Shown here: positions 23,505 to 33,865 of the stretch, in pieces
How the letters are laid out: each line of letters opens with the position of its first letter
How positions within the stretch are numbered: position 1 is the first letter of the stretch
From: Antitrichia curtipendula
Lineage: Eukaryota; Streptophyta; Bryopsida; Hypnales; Leucodontaceae
DNA: 64,000 nucleotides
Direction: 5' to 3'
Assembly: GCA_951230915.1 (NCBI GenBank)
Contig: OX579638.1
Span: 13,410,696-13,474,695, forward strand
Translations under genes and position numbers: made by a program
The notes under the pieces: model-generated
The model's input: only the letters and a program-made list of their open reading frames with translations
Database searches by the model: none
Told to the model about the DNA's origin: nothing

Positions 23505-23790
23505 ACTTTGAATTTGGTGACTTTGTACTTGACAAAGAATCTTGCATAACTATTTGACACGTTGAAGATTTGATGCAATGTATTCTTCAGTTACTAGTCT
23601 GCTTTCTATGAATTGAGCTCCTTCAATCTGATGTCTGACTTTACTCACTGCAAGTTAGAAAAGACTCAAAAGAGAATTTGATGATCAATACAAAACTAAA
23701 GTTTGAATTTGGTGACTTATAACTAGACAAAAAATCTTTGTGGAAGTATTTGACTTATTGAAGAATTGTTGCAATGTAATCAGCTTGTTG
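23505..23790. repeat. tandem duplication, period about 190 bp
   Basis: Units at about 23505-23600 and 23697-23790 share 'ttgaatttggtgact', 'gacaaa-aatctt', 'tatttgac', 'ttgaagatt-g-tgcaatgta'. They lie in the 3' flank of the small secreted protein gene, so they may be part of its 3' UTR. Confidence 0.65.
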
Positions 23791-23959
23791 TCTTGATTCT
23801 GTGAAAATAAGCTTCATACAATAAAATATGTAACTTTACTCACGGCAGGCTATTGTTCGATTCTCTGCGGACCTTGAAGGAGCTCTCGGGATGAAACAAA
23901 TCGAATACGATGGTTACTGAGTGCGGTATCAATCGACCTGCGTAGCAATTACTAGCTCT

Positions 23960-24733
23960 CTACCGCCAATACCTATATCTTTGTAAATTGAAGACTTTCA
24001 AGTTAGAGCAAAAGTTCCGCTCAAATGTGCATTTAAATCCCCTCTTGTGTCTCCATTCGTTGTTCACAATCCGAAATGCAATCTCCTCGTAGGGAGGACC
24101 GGCATGAAAGCGAATAAGACATGATTTCCCATTAATTCCATCTCTCTCGATGAAATAAGTAGGTGCCTTTGTCTTGTCCACGAGGTTCGGGTAGAAAAGG
24201 TTGAACTTGTAGCCTTGCACAATCTTTCACAGAAGAAATCCAATATGGAAATTGGACAAAATAATGTACGTTTGCGTCCAAATTCCATTCCAATTCTATC
24301 ATCACTGGCCATTCAGACTACAGAGTTCTTCAAAAATTCCATAGATGAACATTTTGGATTTCTCCGTCGATTGGGGGTGGATTGTCTGGATATATCTGAT
24401 TGTGCTTGTTCCATTCATAATTTGTGCGCACCCTGTTAAAATACTTCGGCTTCCTAGGTTTTTCATATACCTAAGACTCAAGGTTAACCTCAGATCCAGG
24501 ACGTACATTGCATCGCCGTCCTCCATGCCTACAATGGACTTCATCACCGAGGTACGCTCAAGAGGTGTGAGCTCAAGAGGATCCTTTTCTGTTGCGTCGG
24601 GTCTAGCAGCTCCCCTTCCGTCCGAAACCATGGCCCTTCTCCTCTCGAGTTCCAATTCTTCTGCTTCGGGATCCAGCGCCTCCTTCCCAGGCATGCAGAC
24701 GAGCAAGCTAGCAAGCACAAGCTGCTGCAGCAA
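23960..24733 (-). pseudogene. 3' segment of a cactin gene, frameshifted
   Basis: Three reading-frame pieces on the minus strand together follow the C-terminal third of cactin, a conserved nuclear splicing-associated protein. Piece 1 (about 24690-24500) holds EALDPEAEELELERRRAMV. Piece 2 (about 24455-24345) holds RKPKYFNRVRTNYEWNKHNQ and DNPPP. Piece 3 (24235-23960) holds GYKFNLFYPNLVDKTKAPTY, RFHAGPPYEEIAFRIVN and a RYRYWR end with a stop where cactin ends. Pieces 1 and 2 are out of frame with one another, and about 100 non-coding bases separate 2 from 3. That gap could be an old intron or an insertion. The last residues before the stop are also altered (NFCSN for the usual GILHLYF). The rest of cactin is not visible upstream. 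I therefore call it a decayed partial copy; the functional gene should be elsewhere. Confidence 0.85.
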
Positions 24734-25296
24734 GTCATGCGGTATTGTCCCCCAGTGATCTGCATGCGTTCATCGCTTCTTAATGCTCACAGCACGAGTG
24801 TCAACAAGATGGTTCATCTGCATCATGATCTCTTTCACTGCCTGATTTCTTTCTCAATGATTCCTTCTTCTGTTTTGTTGTTTGTAGAGGACATGCCGGT
24901 ATTCCGGGTGACCAATTAATTCCTTAGTTAGCTGCAATTTCAGGTCGCTTCCGCTAATCGGAGGAAGAATCTCCGGCCCGTTGCTGTCAATCCTTGCAAT
25001 TTGCCTTGCAACGAACAATCTACTTCAAGGTAGTCGTAATTCACCATCTCGTTCTAAGCCCTACAAAAGACGATTCGCGAACATAAGTTAAGAATCTCGT
25101 GACTGCACATCATGAACACAGCCTCGAGTCACACAAACTGAACGTTGTCACTACGCAGCTCAATTTAAGCCCAAAAGAAAAAACCCTAAATTAGAAAATC
25201 TCAGTGCAAACCGCTAATTGCACCAACTCATGCGGACTTCATTGATCTTTCTTGAAAATATCATGGTCTTGAGTCACGCATATCTTAATTAATTAA

Positions 25297-25511
25297 CCCT
25301 TAAAAGGACGCTTTTCATCCGCTGAATGACATTGAGAATCCTTCTATGTAGGATAGAAATGCAACTATGCATCCTCAGAATTTGGCGTGAAAAGGGGAGG
25401 TCTTATATAGTAGTTTAACTTCCATTGAAAGTTTTAACATTCTTTTAAGCAAATGATACACACGGTATCAAAAGGAATGATTTCCACGGTCACCACACCG
25501 TCCTTTAAGGG
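25297..25511. mobile_element. 215-bp TTAA-flanked MITE (short TTAA subfamily)
   Basis: The left end CCCTTAAAAGGACG follows TTAA (25293-25296). The right end CGTCCTTTAAGGG precedes TTAA (25512-25515). The interior is shared with 12364-12594, 15455-15610 and part of 5455-5540, which shows that it is a mobile family rather than a chance palindrome. Confidence 0.85.
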
Positions 25512-25577
25512 TTAAGAGCTATAATTTCTAATAGTTGGAATTAGGTCTTCTAATGTAACCTTGTTACATGAAATTAA

Positions 25578-26873
25578 CCCTTGACCTCTAAAGGACGCTA
25601 TGAATTTTTTCTTGTCTTTTGGATGGCTTCAGATAGGATGGAAAAAAATACTCCCTCCGTCCCAAAATGATCTTCCTGTTGGCCTTCATTTTTTGTCCCA
25701 AAATGATCTTCCTGTTGTACGTTGTGAGCTGCAAATTGGTCAAATTTAACTTTTGGTTGTTCTCTAGGACTAACAAAACAATTCCAAGCGATAGTTCCCC
25801 CTCCATCTATGCAATCACTAATCAAAAGACAAATAAAATGGTTGAAGGGGTCAATCAACATTTTTTGTTTTTATTTTTTGCATCTCTTTGAATATTATCT
25901 AATTGAAGGAGATGAAGGCTTTGGGAGGCAAAATATGGATCCACATATAGTCTTTGACTTATACTAACTACCCACAAAATGACGACCTCACACTCAATAA
26001 TTAAATAACCACTGGTGCTCCTTGAAAATACCCAAAAAATTTCATTTTTCAATAATCCAAAACTACACTTTAAAAAGGGCTTCAAAACTCAAAGTTTCAA
26101 GGGCAATAGGAGTGCACCAAACTCCATATGTAGTGCAAAATAGGCTTTAAAAATATTATTTTTAGTCTTAATCCGGAACATTTTGTCTAACAAGAAGATC
26201 ATTTTGGGACAGAGGGAGTACTTTTTTTTAGTCTAATTTTGGAGGTAGTTATGACTATATTTTGAATGAACAGTATTGTATATATTCTCATTATGGTATT
26301 ATTGAAATTTCTAAAGATTAACCTATAGATCACCCTTGTAGTATATTTTTGGTCATTTCTTGCTATTTACTCTTGATGTGAGTTTAAGCCATAAAACTGA
26401 TGTTTTTTGAATTTGAGGTCAACCAAAGAAAAGAAGTTTATTAAGTGTAGTTTGTACTCTAATTGAAAAATTTGAAAAAATCTTTAAAATCAATGTTTTA
26501 TTGCAATTTGAACTTTGGACTTACAATTGTGGTTTGATGATTTTTAAATTTTAGGAGGACACAATAAATTTGTTTTGCCGTAAAACCATGATGTTCTATA
26601 CTACAAAAATAAACTTATTCTGAGAGTTTCAAATTTTCTAAGCATATTTTGTATTTTATATCAATTTATTTCACATTTTTCTCAAAATAAATTCATAGTA
26701 ATTTCAAATTTGCCCCCAAAAATCTGGAAATTTAAGTACTTAAAGAAGGTATAGAATTTCATTTCGGAAAAATAAATATAAAAATTTTCATTCATATTTA
26801 GTTGTAAAATGACAACAAAAAAAAGAAAGGATTGTGAAGTTTGAATCCATGGGCATATCCCATCTTTTAAGGG
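25578..26873. mobile_element. TTAA-flanked element containing a Stowaway
   Basis: The left end CCCTTGACCTCTAAAGGACG follows TTAA (25574-25577). The right end '...cttttaaggg' precedes TTAA (26874-26877). The span is 1296 bases, of which 568 are the nested Stowaway at 25651-26218. The remaining interior is AT-rich and non-coding. Confidence 0.6.
25651..26218. mobile_element. Stowaway-type MITE (Tc1/mariner)
   Basis: The left end CTCCCTCCGTCCCAAAATGA is the textbook plant Stowaway tip and is preceded by TA (25649-25650). The right end read in reverse is CTCCCTCTGTCCCAAAATGA, followed by TA (26219-26220). The inner part of the left terminal repeat (GTCCCAAAATGATCTTCCTG) occurs twice, at about 25660 and 25697. 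No transposase is encoded. The open frames at 25588-25891 are inside the element and are not genes. Confidence 0.95.
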
Positions 26874-26877
26874 TTAA

Positions 26878-27073
26878 ACTACACTCACTTGTGTAGAAGG
26901 CAGTCCAAAGGGGAATCAAAAATCACCTTGAAGTAGGATATGCGTCTTCAATTGCTTGTCCAACTTTGTGAGGATTTCTATGTGAAAGTGAATAGTAAAT
27001 AGTACTTTGACTTTTAAAGTCTAGATGTTGTACAAAGTACTTGACAAGCCATATTCACTACTCAAATAGGGAG
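26878..27073. other. short intergenic spacer
   Basis: The words 'agtactttgac' and 'caaagtacttgac' appear here, near 27001 and 27033. I can support nothing more. Confidence 0.3.
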
Positions 27074-27074
27074 G

Positions 27075-27310
27075 ATTGCTATTGTGTGTGAGCCCACGAG
27101 CCTACAATACTACACACCTATATTATAGGTGTATATACTATAGAAATTGTCTATGATTATAGGGTATATATATGTTACAAATACCCATATTATAGGTGTT
27201 TATGATACATATACCTTCTATAGTATGTGGTATATATATTATAGGTACCTATATTGTAGGCTCAATGCTCACAAACTCGCATTCTTGGGCTCACATACTA
27301 GCACCGTTGC
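27075..27310. mobile_element. foldback element, GTGAGCCC ends (family N, copy 1)
   Basis: The left end 'tattgtgtgtgagccc' and the right end 'gggctcacatactag' are inverted repeats. Just inside both lies 'gagcctac/gtaggctc'. The interior is an AT-rich run of 'cctatattataggtgt' type palindromes. Exact edges and the target duplication are not clear. A second copy with the same ends is at 30464-30852. Confidence 0.7.
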
Positions 27311-30300
27311 TTAAGTAGGTCTAATAGGTTGAAATATTCAAAAAATAAAAATAAAAATTTGTCAATGATTCTCTCAAAAACAAGCTCAAGGGGCTTAACT
27401 TGTCAATTAAGATTTTAAGTTCTTAACATTTTAAGAATCAAATTCTAAGACAAGAGCTTGTTGATGAAAATGCAAAGGGTGTGAATGGTCAACACACAAT
27501 GTGACTTGATGATAACTCGTGATACTTTGTTGCAAATTTCAAAAACTCTCTATAAAAGAGCAAAAAAGAGCTGTCATTATAGAATTGAAGGAATAGAATA
27601 CTAAGTACATTGTTTTGTCTTATTAGTGCATGTTATCAAATGAACTTACATACAATTATTACTTTCTACAAAGGAGGAATATATTAATCCATTGTAAGTT
27701 GTACTAATCATGTTGAAACATCTTCACAAATACTATTGGTAAAAATATTCAACTCCAAGTTATAATCCTATGAATTTTTTTTGTAACATCGTACTAGCTT
27801 TATTAGGACTAATCAAGTATACCTTGAAATTATTCAAAGCAGAAGACATATTTCACAAGAGTAGAAAACATGATCAAGTAAATGAACTTACTCTTCTACA
27901 ATATTTTTCTCTTGTACTGAGTATACCACAAATCAAAATGAAATTACTTGTAGTTATTCCATCTTACAAATGCCAATTTAGTGTTCAAACTAGAGAATCA
28001 AACTAAACTTACATAAAACCCTTGACAACAATGAGCATTGTAACAATGTGTTGTCTCTACAATCTACAAGAACACATTTTACTTAATTAATTGCCAATTC
28101 ACTTTGGTAGTCTATTAGAGGGGATTTGAGGGCATGGAAGGCCATTTTAGGCCTATTTCCCTTGCTATGAACCAACTACTATTGACAAATTATTTCTAAA
28201 AAACTAAAAACTACTAAAAAAACAATATATACTTTTAAATATTAAATAATTAATTAAATAACATTATCTCACAGGGTGCGATCGCAGACGCATCAAACTT
28301 TTGTTGTGGTGTAGTTTCCATTGTTTTCCACTATTCAGGAACTTGCAATCTTGTTTTGGCCCCAAAAATCCTCTAATGAGTGAGGCCAAGGCATGAGCAT
28401 ATAGGGACTCTATCTAATTGGAGATGGAAAAAGCGATCTACATCCATGAGTGATCATTTGCTTTTAAGTACAAGTCAAATCTACTTGCACAAATATGTAA
28501 ATTTGCGAAGCATACTACTATCAATGGTTAAATCAATATTATGTGATGTATGTATTGTAAAAGTTCCCAAGTACAACTTAGTTGCTCTTGGAAGAGTTTG
28601 TAGTTTTGAAGATGTAATTCTTAAAACCAATTCAATTTTGGAAGCTTTCGAAAATTCAAAAACTCAAACAACAATAATTCAAGTGACTTTGGAAGCTTAG
28701 AAAGGTGTAAATGTGCATCACTAATTCATTTGGAAATAGTGTCACCATTGAAAATGCATACAATTTTCAATTGAATTAGTGATGTGTATTGAGTCATTGA
28801 TCATGAATCTACATATCTACATGAATATGGATGTTAGATATAGATGTTGGATGTATGATCATTTCAAAAGGAAAACAAAAAACTATATTTTTGCACTTAT
28901 AGTTGATAAAAGAACTTCAATTAGTAAGTGGTTGATGTAAACAAAGAGTTGGTTCATCTAAAATACCATAATTGAGTCTATAGATAATGAGCATGTAGAT
29001 GAATGACAAATTAAGCCAATTAATACAGAAATATAAATTAGATTTTTTGAAATCCAATATTTCTCACTTTATAAGATAAATTGTTAACTCTTATACACAA
29101 TCCTACAAAGCCCTGATTTCATTTTCTTATTTTTGAAATGTTTTCTAATTTCAATTAAAACTAACAAAATTTAGCTTCTCAAATATGCTAATTGTCCAAT
29201 TTTAGTCCAAAAGTTGAAGTCAACATTCTAAAAGGGATGATTTTAGGTGTAAAGTAACCACCTCTAAAATAGTCTAGGTAAACATTTAAATGATTTCTAT
29301 CATTGAGTTGTTTAGAGCATTTGTACCAAGATACACCAAATGTGACTTCAACAACAAATGGCATGCCCGCGATATAGAACCTCCCCTACCATATATGTGC
29401 CACATCAAAAGATTTGAGAGGGTTATTTAAAAGAGGCATGCAAAGCATAGAATTCGAGGGTCCGCTCAATCTTCCAACTCATTTGAGTTTTGACCTTCTC
29501 GTATAAAAACATGATGTTCTTGTACATTTATTTTAAATAACACGTTTTCCACTTGAGTAAGAGTCAATGAAGGAGATTTGGATACAGAAGTCAATGAGCC
29601 ATGTTGCCTTGAAAAGGCTAGGGTTGTAAGGCTAGCTCAAGGGCTAGCTTACCATAGAAGCGTAGAGAACTATCTTTTGAGGGTCCTTTTGTGTGCACTT
29701 TTTGAAGACAACAATTGCTATACAATAAAATCTATAAAGTGAGTTTGCTATTGATGATATAGTGCATCCCTTTGCAGGCGTCTTGGTGTAGATGCTCTTA
29801 AGATTTAGTTGAATAATTATAGAATCAAAAACAGATAATAGTTGTCCTTAGGAACATTTCATACTATATCCTAAGTCCTGCTAAATTCTCAAACTTTGTT
29901 TGGAAGAAAGTTGAAAATTGGGACTTGGAGCTTCGTACTAAGTTCCAAGTCCTACATCACCTCCCAATGCTTACATGGCAACACTTTTGGAAGTTTGGGC
30001 ATCCAAAAAGTAGGACATATAGGTTGAATTGGGTCTAGCCAAAACAGGAACCTAACTTCGTCTCTAAGTTCCAAATGCTTTCAAAATGAAGGAAAAAACC
30101 CTATATAATGCATCATAGTGGTTGGAAATTTTTTCTACTATGTTTCATGCAGATTTGATGTCAACAGTGCCTCCAAAATGGATTTTTGATTTTTTAACCC
30201 ATTTTTGGGTACTTAATTGCTTTATAATATTATTTAAAAGACAAATTGGGACTTAAAAGATGGATCACACTATTGGAGTCCCAAGTCCTGCATTTATACT

Positions 30301-30463
30301 TTTTAATCACCTTCTACAACCCAAGAAAGTTGAGATTTGACCTTGAACTAAAAATTAGAAACTTGGAACATAGTGTGAAACAACTTTTAGCAAACTTTTT
30401 CACACTCACACATTGTATGAATAAACTATCAATTTTAAAAGTGTTGACAATAGCAGCGGCGCT
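27311..30463. other. AT-rich intergenic DNA
   Basis: Two plus-strand frames (27770-28006, 28380-28700; 78 and 106 codons) start with ATG but have no recognisable domain and no splice context, so I do not call them. A stretch at 28700-28800 ('gtgcatcactaattcatttgg' against 'aattgaattagtgatgtgtat') pairs as an inverted repeat of about 80-100 bases. The remainder shows nothing. Confidence 0.4.
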
Positions 30464-30852
30464 AGCATGTAAGCCTAGAAATGCGAGCATAAGAGCCTAA
30501 GTGCAAGTAGGTACTCTACAACTATTAAAGACATATACCTATAACATTCATACCTACAACATAAATACCTTATAACCATGGAAGGTACTTATAACATAGG
30601 TACCTACAACATAGAGACCTAAAATATAAACATCCTATAACCATGGAAGGTATTTATAACATAGATACTTATAATTTAAACACCTATAATATAAATATAT
30701 TATAATTATGAAAGGTGCCTACATCATATATACACCTATAATATAAATATATTATAACTATGAAAGGTGCCTATACCATATATACACCTATAATATAAGA
30801 GGGTTCTAGGTTCATGGGCTAAAGATTCTAGGCTCACATGCCAGCAATCTTG
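30464..30852. mobile_element. family N element (copy 2) with internal minisatellite
   Basis: The left end 'gctagcatgtaagcct' and the right end in reverse 'gctggcatgtgagcct' are inverted repeats, followed on both sides by 'agaa-' and a second GAGCCT/AACCT word. The interior (about 30540-30800) is a tandem array of four units of about 50-67 bases, each with 'tataaccatggaaggt/tataactatgaaaggtgcc' and 'acacctataatataaat'. It is longer than copy 1 because of this array. Confidence 0.75.
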
Positions 30853-31786
30853 TGATGGACTCCAACCTAGTATTATTTTTATTATTATTATCATATTAGA
30901 ACTAAACGTGAAGGTCTCCTCCGAAGTCTCCCCAGTTTGTGACATGGATGTCTAAGGAAGGTTTAATAAAAAATAGTAAACAAGAAAACATCAAACTCCA
31001 TTAAACCTTCTTGTAAACCTTAGTTTGGGTGCTTCAAAAGTTTTCATCTTGTATTTTAAACTTCCTGGTCCTTTATTGCATGCACTTTACGACTAATTCT
31101 ATGTAGGACGTTAAATCCATCCTACAAAGTAGGCTCTACATGGTGAAATTTATATTCTACGAGATAATTGTAAAAAAAGACTCCTATTTTGTGCTATGTT
31201 AATTCTATGTTCATCACCTCTCCTAGATAATTTGGGGACTTTGATTGCAAATAATTATGAATTCAAAATTGGCAAATTTTATCATGTGTGAAAATTAAAA
31301 AATTATTTTTTTTTCTCCAAGGATAAATTCGTCTTGGAGGGCCCATTTTGTAAGATGGATTTAGCATCCTAATAACTCTATTATCAACAATTTATTCATT
31401 TATGCCCCCCTAAGGATTGGAGTTTTTCACTCTACCATTCCCAAAATCGAACCTACACTCCTATGAATAATAATAGTTGTATATTCTAAGTAAGAATTTA
31501 TAGGGTTCTAATTTAGAAACTGGTCACAATCAGGCGTAGTTACTACCTTTTCATACATGGACATCCACGAGCAATGGACAAAACTCTTTGTATTTTGATT
31601 GGTCAAAGGCTAGGTTTTGTCCGGTGGGGCTTTTACACTTGACAAACGGCTACTTGATGAAATTGCCATGTCATCACCCACTCCCGCCAAAATCCAAGAT
31701 GAAGCCATAGTTGCAGTGGACAAGTTTGAGGGCACCTTGGGAGGTGATCCCAAATTTTGCCTAGTGGACAAAATGGGGTTGTTTAA

Positions 31787-32363
31787 TCCCTAAAGTCTCA
31801 TTGTTTATTTGGTGGATTCATTTCTGACCTCAATTTTCACAATTTTTCAAAAATTAATTTACACAAGGTTAAGATCTCTTGCTAGAACAATATCATTACT
31901 GAAATTAGTGTATTTCATTTTCATCTTAGATTTATTAAAAATTTAGATTTTCCTTCAACTTTGAACCTACTTCTACTTAACAATTTTTCTATGCGTGAAA
32001 ACTAAGTTTGTTTTTTTGTTTCTTAAAACTTCCTAGATTCTCAATTCAATTCTTTATCACATAAAATTAGAAATTTAAAATCATTAGAGCAAGAATTCTA
32101 AGTTAGAAGGTTCATAGCCAAAAAAGTAGTTGACCAACTAAAGGTGCCAAAAAACTTGTTTCCTTCACTTTCAACGCAAATATCTTGCAATCCACATGGT
32201 CAAAGTTTGCGAAATTTCTTCCACACATTCTTATACTAGTCTATTACAAGACCCAATGGTTAGATATTCTAAAAAAACATTAAATTCTGTTTTTTTGCTC
32301 TTTGCTATAGAAATGACAGTTTTGAGTGTTTTCGATGAAAAAGAGGCCTTGGGACTTTAGGGG
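31787..32363 (-). mobile_element. 577-bp TTAA-flanked element (long family, internal deletion)
   Basis: The left end TCCCTAAAGTCTCA follows TTAA (31783-31786), and the right end GGGACTTTAGGGG precedes TTAA (32364-32367). The interior matches the reverse of the element at 41727-42659: 'gctagaacaat', 'ttcaactttgaacctacttctacttaacaattttt', 'aatatcttgcaat-cacatggtcaaag' and 'tagaaatgacagttttgagtg'. The block next to the left end that full copies carry (with 'gcccgt') is missing. Confidence 0.85.
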
Positions 32364-32367
32364 TTAA

Positions 32368-33865
32368 GAAGAAAGGAGTTGTGAAGGAGCTTCCATAGAA
32401 CAACAATGCAACTACAAAGGAACTTTCACAAGTATAATTCCACCAGATGTTAAGTTCCTAGTGTGAAGCCATGGACTGGACGGACAAACCGATGATGACT
32501 TGGCAATCTCCCTCCACACCAAGTCAGACAATCTAGTGGACACAGGGTTTTTGTGCACAAGCTCTGGACGTCGGTCTATACTGTTAAAGTGTTGGGGAGA
32601 TGAAACGGGCCTTTACTGTAAAGTGTTGGATTAGGTGTTACTGTATCCACCTAATTACCCACCTGAACAGTATCCACCTTAATAGAATTTGCTGGTGTCA
32701 GCTGACACACCCACCTTTGCCATGAATGGCAACATATCCGCTGCGCTATGGCTTCAACCCCAGCGACGTTTGGCTTTTCCAATTTTCCCACAGCAACTGC
32801 ACAACAGCAAATGGTGCTTGGGTTTTCCATTTAGACCTTATTAAAATCGGAGCTTGGGCCCTCTGCCGGCCGGGTGCATCTTCTCTCGGTACAGTACAAA
32901 ATCCAATGCCTTGCTCCTCAGTAGTGTACTTGACATGAAGTAAGGTTGTTGCATTTTGACACCTTTTGCGCCTTCCATCTCCTAGTGGAGTTCCTGCAAC
33001 TTGTATACAAGTTTCCATTTTTCTGGATCTTTCAAGGTAATGCTTTTGTTCATTAGTTCTTAGCTCTGTTCATTTGGAAAGTTGTTTATGATCACTCAGT
33101 TTTGTGGTTCCAGTTGCGGATGCTCTTTCTGTGAATATGTGGGTGTCTGCAACCGACGAATTGTTGCTCATTCTCACCACCCAGAATGGCGTATGAGTTT
33201 GATGTTTGTTTTCAGATATGTGGCGTAGCTCTTTTCTTTTTGTTTATAGCTTTTTCAAGAGGATTGGTTTAGATTGTGTGAATTTTCTTTCGTACCAAGT
33301 TGGCAGTCTGTTTCGAGCTCGATGACATGGTTACAATGTTTCTGCATTTGAAGACAAATAAATGGGACGGACTTGTGTAGACGATCCGCTGTGCAGACCC
33401 AAGGTAGACAAAGTTCTATTCCAATGTCTAGAGGATCCAAAGTATGGGGACCCTAGTGGATATCGTAAACCAAAGGTCAAGGAAATCAACCTTGAGAACC
33501 TCTTGTTTTTATTACTCCATGGATCCTAAGTCGGATGACCTTCATGGTCTAACAACGATTTGAACCTTATGAAAAACCCTTACATGTAGGGTTTGTGATT
33601 GATAATGATTTTGCGAAAAGCACCGTGAAGTGGTGATCGCGGCTCTTCACAGCGTTGGACAAGGAGGAGGAAACCCTTTAGTACGCTGGGTTTTTCCTCC
33701 TCTGGGTACTCTGGAGTACAGAATAGCCCAAATTAAGTTGCCAGAGTTCCTAATTATTGTCCCTGAGCGTTGAGAATTGCTGATGAGTCTTGTGATTGAT
33801 CTAAGCTGATTAAATTTTCCTGCTTCTTGCAGAAAAAACTGCAGGAGTTTAAGGGAATCGTCGAC
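32368..33865. promoter_or_regulatory. 5' flank and probable 5' UTR with intron of the EGF-like gene
   Basis: Base composition rises from about 32400. Just before the start codon is a polypyrimidine run and 'ttgcag' (33824-33834), which looks like a 3' splice site of an intron in the 5' UTR. The open frames at 32726-33018 on both strands do not resemble known proteins. No TATA box can be assigned with confidence. Confidence 0.4.

Noticed and set aside
24345..24758. 137-codon plus-strand frame over the cactin segment
   Set aside because: The minus strand carries clear cactin motifs here; the plus-strand frame is its shadow.
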